From Echinometra lucunter (taxonomy: Eukaryota > Echinodermata > Echinoidea > Camarodonta > Echinometridae), in contig CM057165.1 in assembly GCA_029962745.1 (NCBI GenBank), positions 5,786,709-5,850,708 on the forward strand: a DNA stretch of 64,000 bases. The letters are read 5' to 3'. Of the stretch, positions 1-11,710 are shown piece by piece (the stretch's first letter is position 1; each line of letters starts with the position of its first letter). Below the pieces are notes generated by a model. The model did no database searches, was not told the origin of the DNA, and worked only from the letters and a program-made list of their open reading frames with translations. The translations under genes were made by a program, and so were the position numbers.

Positions 1-365
1 TAGATCACTATTCGTGAATTTATTGCTTATTTTGGAGCTGAGGTTAGATGAGGGTTAGGGTTGAACATCACTTATCATAAACATAAGACACCCTTTAATG
101 ATGCATACATGTATCTCACTGACATGTCATGTAAGAGAATTGAGGTAGGCTCAGGCTATCTTTCTTTGGATGATCCTTCAAAGTTTTGATGATATTTGCT
201 TCATACTGTGCATCCTCTTGCCATAGATTAAGGGTTAGGATAAGGTTGCGATAGAGTGCTGCACTAGATTTCTGGTTACTCTACTGCCGTCCACAGACAA
301 AATGAAGCAACTCAGCAGAATGAGTTTCTTGATATTAAAGTGAAGCAAATTTGTCACTTTTTTTT
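1..365. other. no gene seen
   Basis: AT-rich sequence with no convincing coding potential. Short GGGTTAGG-like stretches occur at about 48-62 and 229-245, echoing the telomere-like minisatellite further downstream. Confidence 0.4.
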
Positions 366-774
366 AACCCATTCGTGAAAGGAATTATTTAAAGCCTAAT
401 TTGATCAGCTTTTATTCTTCAAATTGGCAACACCAACATTTTTCTTTAATTGCTACATTTTTCTTATAAAACATCATGTATCTGAAATGAATATAAATTG
501 ACAGAAATTATGAGAAGTCAAAAAGTTGCCAATTTGCAGGGGAAAACTGATTTTAAACCTTCTATCACATTGCCAATTTAAGGATTTTAATGCTCATTTT
601 CCTTTAAAAAATTTTCAGCATCAAACAACTAATATTGATGCAACCAAAATGGGCACAATTTGTGTAGAATTTGTTGCTCTTTCTACTCATGTATTTGGTA
701 TGATTTTTAAGGCTTTGCATCAAAAGATATTAGGCCAAACCACAAAATGTGGACCTCTGTCACGAATGGGTTAA
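366..774. mobile_element. piggyBac-like MITE, copy 1
   Basis: A 401-bp body (370-770) has matching inverted ends CCCATTCGTGA and TCACGAATGGG, and TTAA sits on both sides (366-369 and 771-774). TTAA target duplication with ends starting CCC is the signature of the piggyBac superfamily. There is no transposase ORF, so it is non-autonomous. Two related copies occur in this window (33975-34391 and about 12711-13021). The weak ORF across it is not a gene, because equivalent ORFs appear in the other copy. Confidence 0.8.
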
Positions 775-1690
775 TGTAGAAATCTATGGAGTTGCTTCCT
801 TTTGATATGTCTATATTTCGGAAATTGGAGGTCATGTGACCTTAATTTTTTCCATCATCATGTAGAGCATACAAAAACTACCCAAAATCAAGAATAAGTC
901 GCTTTTGAAAAAAGTCAGAACTTTGCTTTCTTTTGTCATTGGACAGCAACTGCCACATTTCTCTGACAAATTTGCTCTCGGCCAATCAGATGCAAGTATT
1001 TTAGTAGCTTATAACAGTTATTGCAACTTGTTATTTATTACAAGTTTTACAAAACAGGGCCCTGATATAGCTTTGAATGTGATCAGAGTGTGCCTTGTAT
1101 TTGTCTTGTGTTGTTGATGCTTTTCCATGTCTTCAACCGGTATCTTCCTTTTACGGGAATGATATTGGAGTTATACTACAATGTGTACGTGTGTATATGT
1201 TGTGTTGATGGTGGTTGTGGTTTGAAAATTCCAGTTTTGCTTGAGTACATTACATGTAGCTACTTAGTTATGTATTATACAGAAGTTGACTAATAGGGTG
1301 TGTAATACTGCATGACATTCTTTGGACCAACAAAGGCAGTTGCACTTTCCGAAGGGGATATTTTCCCTGAAGCACGCAGCGAAAAGGGAAAATATGCTCA
1401 CATCTTCCCTTACTGTACACTCATATGCTGAAGAAGAAGAAAAAAAGTCGGTTGTACTGTATGTGGGCACAACTACTTGCACATGTCATGTACACACTAT
1501 GTTTCATCCCCCCCCCCCCACCCCTTCAGTCACACAATAAATAGTGTTTAAATCCATTTGATATGTGGTGAAACTGATAACTATCTGCAACATTACCATA
1601 TGGAGATCTGGGACCTGCATAGGACGTATGGCTATACTGTACTTCTAGCATCATTATGTACTGTGTAAGATTGACCTAGTTTGCCGTGCA
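775..1690. other. no gene seen
   Basis: Non-repetitive AT-rich sequence. A C-rich run lies at about 1509-1520. The short ORFs have no recognisable domain. Confidence 0.4.
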
Positions 1691-1749
1691 TACCTGACAT
1701 AGGACCCAGTTACAACCCTAACTCTAACATAACTCTAAACCTAACCTCT
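1691..1749 (-). repeat. isolated inverted unit of telomere-like minisatellite
   Basis: The reverse complement reads as one unit of the array at 2180-2795 (GGTTAGGTTTAGAGTTATG ... GGGTTGTAACTGGGTCC). It therefore lies inverted about 450 bp before the main array. Confidence 0.6.
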
Positions 1750-2179
1750 CGACTGAAAATGCCCTAAAGGCTCGTTGACAAATCAAATGGCAACACATGA
1801 GGTAAACCCCTGGTTTTGGGTTTTTTTTTTCTTTGCGGATAAATGAATGGTATATGGGGGGGCACAGAGGCAAAAAGCATCTTTTTTTGCCTCTTTGGGG
1901 TTAAAAGGTGTGGACCATTTTAAAAAACATAAAATATGATGTCATGAGTTTGTCTGCTCATCTTTTGGAGAAACTCTCTTTTATTTGAGAGTTATTCTCT
2001 TATTGACTCGTTAGTGCGCATCTCATTCATCATAATCAGTGCCAGTAAAAAAAAAAATTAAAAAAACCTGTAGGGATTTACCTTAATTATGCTTTTTTGT
2101 ACATTGTAACGAATCTAGCGATGTCACTGGTGCCTAGACATGATGGTCCGGTGACATTTTCTCCAGACTTTATTTCATC

Positions 2180-2795
2180 AAATATACAGGATTAGGGTTA
2201 GGGTTGTAATCGGATCATAGGTTAGGTTTGGAGTTATGGTTAGTCGTTAGGGTTGTAATTGAGTCCCAGGGTAGGTTAAGAGTTAGGGTTGGTGAGGGTT
2301 GGATCGATTAGTAATTGGGTCCTATGGTAGGTTTAGAGTTATGGCTAGGGTTAGTATTGTAATTGGGTCCTAGGTTAGGGTAAGAGTTATGGCTAGGGTT
2401 AGGGTTGTAAATGGGTCCTAGGTTAGGTTTAGACCTATGGCTAGGTTTAGGCTTGTAAATGGGTCCTAGGTTTGATTTAGAGTTAGGGTTAGGGTAGTAT
2501 TAGTAATTAGGTCCTAGGTTAGGTTTAGAGTTATGGTTAGCTGATAGGGTTGTACTAGTAATTGGGTCCCAGGTTAGGTTTAGAGTTATGGTTAGCTGTT
2601 TGGGTTGTAAATGGGTCCTAGGTTAGGTTTGGAGTTATGGTTAAAGGGTTAGGGTTGTACTAGTAGTAACTGGGTCGTAGGTTAGGTTTAGACTTTTGGT
2701 TAGCTGTTCGGGTTGTAATGGGTCCTGGGTTAGGTCGAGAGTTATGTTTAGGGTTGTCATTGGGTCCTAGGTTATGGTTAGGGTTAGGCATAGTG
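2180..2795 (+). repeat. telomere-like degenerate minisatellite
   Basis: Roughly ten to twelve imperfect units of about 45-60 bp with the pattern TTAGGGTTGTAATTGGGTCC then TAGGTTAGGTTTAGAGTTATGG. TTAGGG, the animal telomere hexamer, is embedded in most units and is tandem at the start (2189-2205). The units are too diverged and interrupted to be a telomere; an interstitial telomere-derived minisatellite is the simplest reading. Confidence 0.75.
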
Positions 2796-3138
2796 TATGG
2801 TACATGTACAATGCTTAATTTGGAATGTGGTTTTATAGTGAACATACATGTAATTGCAGAGGAGCAATTGTTGCCCAGGCATGTGGCCTGAAGCCATTTC
2901 ATTACCAAGTTTAAAGTGTAGGTCCTGGAAGGAAGATGTAAGAAGGTTACTGGGTGGCTGTGCTCTTAGATTTGGAGGTCATTGTGTGTGGTGTGTGACT
3001 GGTATAGTCCATAAGCATGAAAAAAAATAATAAGATTGAGAGTTTGTGTTTCTGCACCTGTTTGAGTTGATGGCTGATTCCTCTGGTGTGTGATGAAATT
3101 TAGTCTCTCATATTTCATTTCATTTTCCAGATTTTTTT

Positions 3139-3152
3139 TCTCTCTCTCTCTC

Positions 3153-3204
<52 letters not shown>

Positions 3205-3210
3205 CTTCTT

Positions 3211-3241
<31 letters not shown>
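3139..3241. repeat. (CT)n microsatellite
   Basis: Nearly pure CT dinucleotides in two blocks separated by GCCTTCTTTCTTT. It generates spurious Ser/Leu and Arg/Glu ORFs on the two strands. Confidence 0.9.
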
Positions 3242-3499
3242 TTCATGTTATGTGTTTGCATTTCTGTCCTGTCCTTTCCCTTGATTTTGCCCATTTCATA
3301 TTTCCACTTCTCTCTTCTCATGTTTCTTTTATATTTTCTCTAACTTTTAAGTTCCCTTTTTAGTTTTTTATTCTTCATTTCCGTCTACATTTTCTTATTC
3401 TTTTCTATTTCTGTCATCCCTTTGTATTCTTAGCTTTAATTTAATTCTAAAATGCCCCTCCTCTTTCCCCTCCTCCTGCCCTTCTTTCCTCATCCCTCC

Positions 3500-3573
3500 T
3501 CCTCCTCACCATCATCATCCTAATCACCATCCTCCTGATCTCCACCATCATCATTATCATCATTATCATCATC

Positions 3574-3605
<32 letters not shown>

Positions 3606-3706
3606 CATTATCATCATCACATCGTCGTCGTCATCATCTTCGCCGTCATTATCATCATCATCATCATCATCATCATCATCGTCACCATCATTGTCATCAT
3701 CCTTGT
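3500..3706. repeat. (ATC)n imperfect microsatellite
   Basis: CATCAT trinucleotides broken by TCGTCG and TTATCA variants. The aspartate- or methionine-rich ORFs here are artefacts of the repeat. Confidence 0.9.
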
Positions 3707-4612
3707 GTCTGTCATCTCTTGCCTTCGACACAGTCTCTGCTTCTGGTTGACATATGGGTTACTCTGAATACACTTTCCTTTTTTTTTTTTTCTGTTTTTA
3801 AAATTCATTGGATAAGAATATGCACAGCTCATGACTGCAAAAGCTTCTTTCACCCCAAGATTATAAATCAGTCAGGTTTTAAGAGAGCATTGGTCTTCTA
3901 TGTTTGGTCACATATTCCTGATTCCCTTGTGAAAATAACAATTTCCCTCTACTTTGAGGTTCCCATCTGTTCATCAAAGAATTTCTCTAAACTCTCTGAA
4001 CCCTCTTGGTTCTGGGGCCACAGTCCACACACTGACCTCATAATGTTGATTCAAAACAAGACATAATAATTCAAATGTGTTAATTGTATTTATGACTGTA
4101 CTGTACATATTCTCTTTTTGAAAGCACAACAGAACTACTCATATTTTTGTTGTTTTCAAAATTTCTCGCTGGAAGTGGTATATATATATATATACATGTA
4201 TATATATAATAATATGATGTAAAAATGATACAGTCTATTTACAAGCTAAAAAGTAAACAAGGCAGGCTGTTTCACTATCCTACCACTACGAATATGTGTA
4301 GGTCCAACTCTAATTGTACTACCTGAAATGCTTGAACTATCTTCTTTCTTTGTTTTTTGAGAAAATTGCAACATAATAAGGTGAGTAAATCTGAATTCTT
4401 CAACTGAGAAGTACTTCTAGTATCAAAAAGTTCCGTCATTTGCAAAGCACTTGGAATCCTCATCTTACATAACTTTTTAAGGCAAATACTCTCTTTGAGA
4501 ATATGGACAAACAGAAATATAGTGAAAGCTGAGAGTTAATTGCCATTATGAGGCTTTCATATTCACATCCTCACATGAATCCATCAATGCTCTTGACAAT
4601 GACAGATAAGAT
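3707..4612. other. no gene seen
   Basis: AT-rich sequence with a short (TA)n tract at about 4180-4208. No domain is recognisable in the 115-residue ORF at 3719-4066. Confidence 0.4.
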
Positions 4613-4776
4613 CAGGGGAGCGTTTCATCAACATTTGTTGTCTGACAAGTTGACAGATCTGACATCTTTCCTTGATTTCGATTGGCCGAGAAGCATCGTT
4701 ACTATGGCAACTGTCGGATAAAACAGACTTTGTCGGATAAAACATCCGACAAGTCCTTTCATGAAATGCTCCCCTG
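4613..4776. mobile_element. short MITE with CAGGGGAGC ends
   Basis: A 164-bp element whose two ends are inverted copies: CAGGGGAGCGTTTCATCAA on the left and, reverse-complemented, CAGGGGAGCATTTCATGAA on the right. Internal motifs TGTCGGATAAAACA and GACAAG also repeat. The CAGGGG start resembles hAT-type non-autonomous elements. I could not see a clear target duplication. Confidence 0.65.
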
Positions 4777-6130
4777 GTGGCATCTTCATCCTGTTTTTAA
4801 TAGGGGGGGGGGGGGGTCAGGTAATGCTATGGCAAATAGAACAGAAAGGCCAAAAATTACCTTCCAAACAAAACCAAGACAAGGGGGCTGGGAAAGTACT
4901 ATTTTGCCAACAAAATAACAAGTGGCTCTAGAATGGATTATTTGAAGGCAGAAAATCTTGAGTGGGTGGGTGAGTTGGGTGGGGGGGGGGGGGGGGGAGT
5001 GTACTGTAGCAGTACACTGGGCCTGTTCTACTACATGTACAAGGAATGAGAGTCCACGTTGCCATACTGCCCTATATCAAAAGCATATTTTGAGTGGTAG
5101 AAGCAGTGTCTCATCACATTTAATGCAGTATGCCACCTGTTATTTGTACAGCTGATGTCCATGCTAAGTGGTTCCAGTCTTATCGGGATTTACGAACCTG
5201 GGAAGTTGTCTTGAAATGGTCCTAATTGGGCATGCACCATGTGAGAAGAGACAGTGCATACTTGTAGAAGTGTGCAGACAATTTTTAGCATTTGTTTCTA
5301 GCACAACTTCATCATTCAAAATAACTGATGACATCATTTACTCAGAAATGAAGAAAGCTTCATTTAAATGATCATTTAAAGAGTTTTAATGCAAAAACCA
5401 ATTTATCATTTTTTTTTCAAATTAAGATATTTGCAAGTAAAGATCAAGAAAAATGAAGAGAATAATAAGAAAATTTATGGTACTTTTGACCATAACTTCA
5501 ACAATATACCTTTATATGTAATGAGCAATGTATCATTTGAAAAGTATTATTTTGTACTATATGACGGTGACTGACCTTTAAAATTTTCAAAAATGGTGTT
5601 TATTGGTGTTTGCATATAAACTCGTCATTTGTTTAAATTCTTTTTTGTTTAATGAAAAAAAAAAAAGGTGAAACCTCATAATGAAACCATATGGGAAAAA
5701 ATATGTTGTTGAAAGAGAAACAAGTCGACTACTCCATCCATCAATATCAAATGTAGAATGGGTTACTTATGAATAGGAAGTGTGTATTCATGAAATATCA
5801 TGATGAAATATCACTGCATGGCAAAAGTGCTCCCCCCCCAAAAAAAAAAAAAAAGAAGAAAAGAAAATGGTAATCTACTCTGTGCATTGCTCATATTCAT
5901 AACCCATAGTGTGTATGAAACCCCAAATATGTGTGCGGTAAATCCAAACAAATTTTGGGATTTCAAGCCTTTCATATATTCCACCTGTTGGGATTGACAC
6001 ATGATATTTGGAAAAAGCGTTATTCGTTTTGGCATTTCCAGCTTGGCAGTCTTCCTCTTTAAATCATGTTGATCTTAAAACTTTCGTGAAGGTTGAGAGA
6101 TCATTTTTTGAAAGTGACAACAGGCTTATC
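4777..6130. other. no gene seen; G-runs
   Basis: Contains G-runs at about 4803-4816 and 4981-4997, A-runs at about 5648-5667 and 5829-5844, and AT-rich filler. No coding potential is recognised. Confidence 0.4.
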
Positions 6131-6139
6131 TTGGAAAGG

Positions 6140-6491
6140 ATGGGCGCAGTGTGGAGCGCCAGGCTCAAGGCTCTCTTTCGATACAAGCCCCCCCCCCCAA
6201 AAAAAAACCGACTGATAGTTCTATGTTTTATTTAAAGTTAAGTAGCTTCCTATTTTCATGACTATCTATTTTTTATATAGATGTAATTATCATATTTATC
6301 ACAAAACATTTTGTGTATGATAATGTACAAAATATAGTTCTATTTTTATGTGATTATGGTTATTATGAAACGACTGATTTACAAGTCTAGTTAACACACC
6401 CTTACGGGACAAGTGAGGAAAGGGGCTTGTATTGGAAGGGTGGCGTTGAGCCCGTTGCTCCGCTCCGCTCCGCTCCACTCCGCACCACCCT
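6140..6491. repeat. imperfect inverted repeat
   Basis: The sequence GGAGCG...GCTCAAGGCTCTCTTTCG...ACAAGCCCC at about 6150-6192 returns inverted at about 6421-6470 as GGGGCTTGTATTGGAAGGG...GAGCC. A (GCTCC)n run at 6458-6477 expands the right arm. It is probably a decayed foldback element. Confidence 0.4.
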
Positions 6492-6632
6492 CTTTCGAGA
6501 CAACATCTGATCCTGAATAGTACAGTTTATAACTGTGTTGTACTATGCACTTTCCTCAATTATGCCTTCATTGTGTGTGGGGGTGTGTATGCATGTTTGT
6601 TTGCTGTGTGTGTGTGGGGGGGGGGGTTGTCT

Positions 6633-6828
6633 TTTCCGATGTTGTTGTTGTTGTTGATTTGGGTTTTTCCAGACGTGTATCAATCAGATATGATTATTTA
6701 CGTCCGGGACCAACCTTTTATGTCACTATCCGAAACACTTGACTCAGACTCGAACCTGGGTCCACTGAATCAGTTTATAACTTCCACTGTTACCTAAATT
6801 ACAGGCGCATGCCACAACGTCGACTGAT
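6633..6828 (-). mobile_element. SINE with (CAA)n tail, copy 2
   Basis: The reverse complement aligns closely along its length with the SINE at 45897-46108: head GTTGTGGCATGCGCCTGTAA, B-box-like GGTTCGAGTC, body ending CTGATTGATACACGTCTG, and a CAA-repeat tail. Two well-separated copies with the same head and tail show that it is a dispersed retroposon. Confidence 0.75.
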
Positions 6829-7840
6829 TTTACATAATTTTATTAGTACTGAGCTTTGAAATTTATTTGCTCCAAACTACACTTTAGCTGATGTGATTTC
6901 AGTTTCATACCACTTTGCTGTAATTCAAATTACAAGCCCTAAAATCAAATATCAGCAGTAAGCATAAAACAGACATTATTATTTTTGAAATAGTAATTCC
7001 GAGTGACAATATCGTTAGGGCCTTCAAATCAATTATTTTACTCTAAAGCTTTTTGATCGTTAATCATTTGAAAATAAATGTATATAAATTTTTCAAATAG
7101 ATTTATGTCTTTTATTGATGCACATAGTATGCATTTTAGTGATTGTACCCCTTTAAAATATTTCTCCAAAAAGTTTGAAAGGAACCCAGTGCCCTCCAAA
7201 TCTCCATTTAATACTTGATTTCAAGCCACCTGTTTTCCATTCATCTACAATTTATGACACAGTCCTTCACAATCAGTAGTGGAGTCATTCAAACAAGAGC
7301 AAAAAAATATATTCCAAAAGTTATTCCTCCCCAATGAGTTTTGTAACCCGCAAGGTTATGTGATGAGGAATGCCATGGACTTGTTTCCCGACAATTTCAC
7401 TGTAGTGGTTTGAGAAATTTCTCCTTAATATCTAGACCTAAGAATTATTAGCCCGAATTTGCAAAAGAGGTTTAAATTCAAACCACGGTGTATGTAATTT
7501 TAGAAAGGTGTCATAAGAGTAAATAAGTGTAAGTGAGCATATATATGTAAAGGTGCATTACTGCCCACTGTTTGGAGAAGAGGACATGCTTGCTTTATGC
7601 TTTTGGAGATTTAGACCATGATGTGAATTGAAACCATGTTTTAAAGTTTAAAGACATTGGTTAACATTTTTATGATTTAAAAAAATCTTGTTTTGTTACT
7701 TGAAAATGGGATAAACATAAGGGTTATAGTGTAAAAATACCAGTCTGAAAGTTTCAAAGTATAATATCCACAGGAAGTATTTTTAAATATCAAAAATGTG
7801 AATATACCTTTAACATCTTCTGTGGATTGAGGCCCTTTTT
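6829..7840. other. no gene seen
   Basis: AT-rich unique-looking sequence without recognisable coding or repeat structure. Confidence 0.4.
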
Positions 7841-7941
7841 GTCTCGCCCACCGGAGGTGAAGGCGAGACTAAGGGATCCAAATGTCGTCCGTCCGTCGTC
7901 CGTCCGTCGTCCGTCCGTCCGTCACAAACGTTATGAAAGAT

Positions 7942-9030
7942 AACTTGGCAACCGTGACTCACTTTTCAACCAAACTTGGGTTGTAGATGCACTAAGGGGA
8001 CCTGCATGTTATGGTCCAGTCAGAGGTCACATGGTAAGGTCAAAGGTCATTTCAGGTCAAACGTTAAAGTTTACGTGCAAGACTCTCTTATGACACAAAA
8101 CTCTGCAACCGTGACTCACTTTTCAACCAAACTTGGGTTGTAGATGCCCTAAGCGGACCTGCATGTTATGCTCTAGTCAGAGGTCACATGGTAAGGTCAA
8201 AGGTCATTTTAGGTCAAACGTTAAAATTTACGTGCAAGACTCTCTTATGACACAAAACTCTGCAACTGTGTGACACTGTTCAATCAAACTTGGGTTGTAG
8301 ATGCACTAAGGGGACCTGCATCTTATTGTCCAGTCAGAGGTCACATGGTAAGGTCAAAGGTCATTTCAGGTCAAATGTTAAAGTTGACGTGCAAGACTCT
8401 CTTATCACACATAACTTTGCAACCGTGACTCACTTTTCAACCAAACTTGGGTTGTAGATGCACTGAGGGGACCTGCATGTTATGGTCCAGTCAGAGGTCA
8501 CATGGTAAGGTCAAAGGTCATTTCAGGTCAAACGTTGAAGTTTACGTGCAAGACTCTTATGACTCAAAACTCTGCAACCGTGTGACACTTATCTATCAAA
8601 CTTGGGTTGTCGATGCACTAAGGGGACCTGCATGTTATGGTCCAGTCATAGGTCACATGGTAAGGTCAAAGGTCATTTCAGGTCAAACATTAAAGTTTAC
8701 GTGCAAGACTCTCTTATGACACAAAACTCTGCAACCATGTGACACTTATCTATCAAACTTGGGTTGTAGATGCACTAAGGGGACCTGCATGTTATGGTCC
8801 AGTCAGAGGTCACATGGTCAGGTCAAAGGTCATTACAGGTCAAACGTTGAACGGTTAAAGTTTACGTGCAAGACTCTCTTATGACACAAAACTTTGCAAC
8901 CGTGTCACACTTTTCAGTCAAACTTGGGTTGCAGATCACTAAGGGGAAGTGCATGTTATCATTCTGTTGGACTTCACATGATAAGGTGAAAGGTCATTGG
9001 AGGTCATATGTTACAGATGTTTTCAAATTC
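7942..9030 (+). repeat. 157-bp tandem repeat with DR1 motifs
   Basis: About seven head-to-tail units. The marker GCAAC recurs at 7948, 8105, 8262, 8419, 8574, 8731 and 8896, giving spacings of 157, 157, 157, 155, 157 and 165. Each unit contains AACTTGGGTTGTAGATGCAC, then AGAGGTCACATGGTAAGG, then AGGTCAAAGGTCA. The last unit is the most diverged. The small ORFs across it are repeat artefacts. Confidence 0.9.
8037..8832 (+). promoter_or_regulatory. six perfect DR1 nuclear-receptor-type motifs
   Basis: AGGTCA-A-AGGTCA, the consensus direct repeat with one-base spacing bound by HNF4, RXR and COUP-TF family receptors, occurs once per unit in six units (about 8037, 8194, 8351, 8508, 8663 and 8820). 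Extra AGGTCA half-sites lie on both sides. The motif is seen directly. Regulatory function is inference, since repeats can carry such motifs by chance of ancestry. Confidence 0.5.
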
Positions 9031-9858
9031 TTGAATTTGCTTTTCCTCTGTCATTTCTTGTCCAGTGTTGAATCTGATTGCTCAACTGATAATCATAGGT
9101 GACGCTTCTGAACTTGTACACAGATATTGTGTAAACATTCGTAATGTAGAATTATGTAAAAATTACTCATGCAGATTTCTGCTAGTAAATACTACTTCTC
9201 TATTTTGCAGCTGATTTTGATGCTGTTTGTTTAGAGTGCTTATTTGTTGGTCTCAGTTTTTTACAGGCTTCACAGGCAGGCACTACCTCTTAGGCAACAA
9301 AGGAGTCAATTTACCCCTGACAGGTTATCCGCGTCTATCTTGCGGGTGCCAGGCAACATTTTGCACTTGAAAGAATATTAAAACTATACATAAATACTCA
9401 GTGCAAAGTGGCTGAGGGATCAGTTTTCTGTTCTCTTCAATTTTATGCATGCTTTTTTTTTTTCCTGTGGCAGTATTCAATATACCATAAAAGATTTTAC
9501 TCACTAACCCTTCTTCTTAACAAAACATAACTGTTGTCGTATTTCTTTTCTCTAAATTATAAGCTCATTATCACACTACATCATCTGCAGCCCTCAGCTA
9601 CACTACAACCACAAACACTTTTCAACTCCACACATGTAAAATATCAATCATACAATGTTACTCATATCAGAGGGATGAGAGTAGAAGCAGGGAAAGTACA
9701 TGCACGTGAAAATGCAGTACCATTTCATAAAAAACCCTTCTCATATTTTATCAAATGTTATTCCATCCCAGTTATTTCACAATGAGCTTTCGATACAGTT
9801 CTGTTGTGTGCCATCACAGATCGCGATATTTCTAGTTATTTTCACAAGTGGGCGAGAC

Positions 9859-10126
9859 ACAACATCGCAAACGCCTTGTTTTCCTTGTTGAAAGTTATTA
9901 GCACTAGGGAGTTACCAGGCTCGTGATTGATTATGATAAAATGGATAAATACAACATTAGGCTGTATATTTTCTTGTGTTGATTAAGACCGATCATACTT
10001 GTAACATTTGCCTTGAATGTAATCTAAAGTGTTATAGAAAATGTTTCCAATCTCTTCTATCCAGTCTAAATGAAATAACAATTGTTTTAGGAATGTATTT
10101 TTAAATCATTGTGGACATTGCTTTAC
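9859..10126. other. no gene seen
   Basis: AT-rich intergenic sequence. Confidence 0.35.
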
Positions 10127-10306
10127 TACAGCCAACTCTGCCTAAGTCGAATTTCTTGGGACTGAAGAAAATGCTTCGACTTATAGAAAATTTGACTTAT
10201 GAGGGGTCAAAAACAATAGAAAATAAAGGAATGGGACCAAGTACAGACCTTCTACTTAGGCGATTATTCGACTTATGCGACTTCGACTTATGCAGAGTTG
10301 ACTGTA
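10127..10306. mobile_element. TA-flanked MITE (mariner-like), copy A
   Basis: A 176-bp body (10129-10304) with inverted ends CAGCCAACTCTGCCTAAGTC and GACTTATGCAGAGTTGACTG, flanked on each side by TA. TA duplication and CAG...CTG ends fit a Tc1/mariner-type non-autonomous element. Internal TTCGACTTA motifs are repeated. Confidence 0.8.
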
Positions 10307-11565
10307 TAATGGAGTGGGGGGGGGAGGAGAGATGAGATGTTGTCTTATCAAATTTAATGACAAGTTATTATGTAGTTACACTGAAAGAGTTTGAGTTTCG
10401 AGCATGCAAAAATGAAGAAAAAAAGATGATCACCCCACAGTTCTTTATCCTCTACTAGTGGTGGGCATTTCACTGTATTTTCCATGGTGTGAACTTTACT
10501 GCAATTATTTGATGCATATTTCTTTGTTTTACATTGCATTTCATGGTTTGTTTAGGCTTCATATTTATCTTGTCCACTGCAAAAGTTTAATTCAAATCTT
10601 GAATAGAAACGTTTCGAACTTTTTGAGGTAGGGTAAGTTGGACAACGTTTTTACAGCTCACAAAGAGGGTAGTAAAGTTGACTGGAGAAATGGAAGAATA
10701 ACAACTTGCAATCCCCTGCAGGAAAATAAAACATGCCAGGACTCTATTCCTCTCGGAATAATGTCCTAAAAAGTAGTCGTATGTCATTGGGATACTGAGC
10801 TACTGGTTGAAAGATACGTGTACCATTGCCTGGCGAAAGGGGAAAGGATATTGGAAGGAAACATTTGAAGAGAAGCCTGAGTTCTGGGAAAGGCTGAATG
10901 TGATGCTGACCTTTCTCTTTCTTTCTTTCCTGGTAATTAAAACGAATATCATAGTACAAGCAAAAAGGTTTCCTGAAAACGGATCACTCCACACATGTCA
11001 ATTAAAAATAGAACAGGAAATGGTTGAAGCGTGTAGGCTGAACATTTATGTTGCATGTGTGGTCCCCTTGTAAAGTTATACTCCGTTTGTGTGGAGTGCA
11101 TGTTCTTTCCTGTGTGAAGTTGAGTCGGTTTTTAATCATTTTTAAGATTTCACGATCTGACAGTATTCCTAAGTTTGTGCCCTCGCTTGAGACTGTTTCT
11201 CTCACGATTTATTTGTATGAACAGAATTCAACTTTGAAACAAGGAATTTTGGAGAGTTGGCAATTTTTCGCCTCTCATGTGTTTGATATTTGACTTCCCC
11301 AATCAAATATAATTTGTAGCGTGACCTTGTGCAACTTTGATATTTGTGTAGCTTTGTTTCTTATTATGTACATGTATATAGTCATCATTGCTTTACATCT
11401 TAAAATGATTTTGTATTAATGATTCCATCATTGTTATTGTTGTTGTTTTTTCTCATAAAATAACGATTCATAGTAATTAATTTTTTACAGGGGCCCTACA
11501 CCCTACAAACTCTACTTCTTAGTTGGCCATCCTTCCCCTTCAATTTCATGTTGTTTTTTGTTGTT
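10307..11565. other. no gene seen
   Basis: AT-rich, with short ORFs that overlap on both strands and have no recognisable domain. Confidence 0.35.
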
Positions 11566-11710
11566 TTATTAAATTATTTATTGTACTGTGCATGATGATG
11601 TATATGTATGTTAATATGTGAAATATGTACATGCCATCTGTACCATCACTGTATATACGAAAAATTGAAAGTGGAAAAATAAATGAATTGAATTGAAGTG
11701 AATTGAATTG
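11566..11710 (+). mobile_element. probable LINE 3' tail
   Basis: An AT-rich 3'-end-like sequence finishes in AATAAATGAATTGAATTGAA followed by further GAATT repeats. A short pentamer tail after AATAAA is typical of truncated non-LTR retrotransposon 3' ends in invertebrates. No reverse transcriptase coding sequence is present. Confidence 0.5.

Larger units (their letters stand above)
7841..9858. mobile_element. TIR-bounded element carrying a 157-bp satellite
   Basis: The left end GTCTCGCCCAC (7841-7851) is exactly inverted at the right end as GTGGGCGAGAC (9848-9858). Just inside the left end lies a palindrome (GTCTCGCC ... GGCGAGAC) followed by a (GTCC/CGTCC)n run (7889-7923) and then the 157-bp tandem units. 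The 2.0-kb body has no transposase ORF. The flanks show no obvious target duplication, so the class is not assigned. Confidence 0.6.

Noticed and set aside
526..774. 82-residue ORF as a gene
   Set aside because: The same ORF appears in the inverted piggyBac-like copy at 33921-34256; it belongs to the MITE.
3447..3731. Asp/Met-rich ORF
   Set aside because: It is a translation of the (ATC)n repeat.
7942..9030. CRISPR-like array or protein repeat
   Set aside because: Units are directly adjacent with no unique spacers, and frames are not kept open across units.
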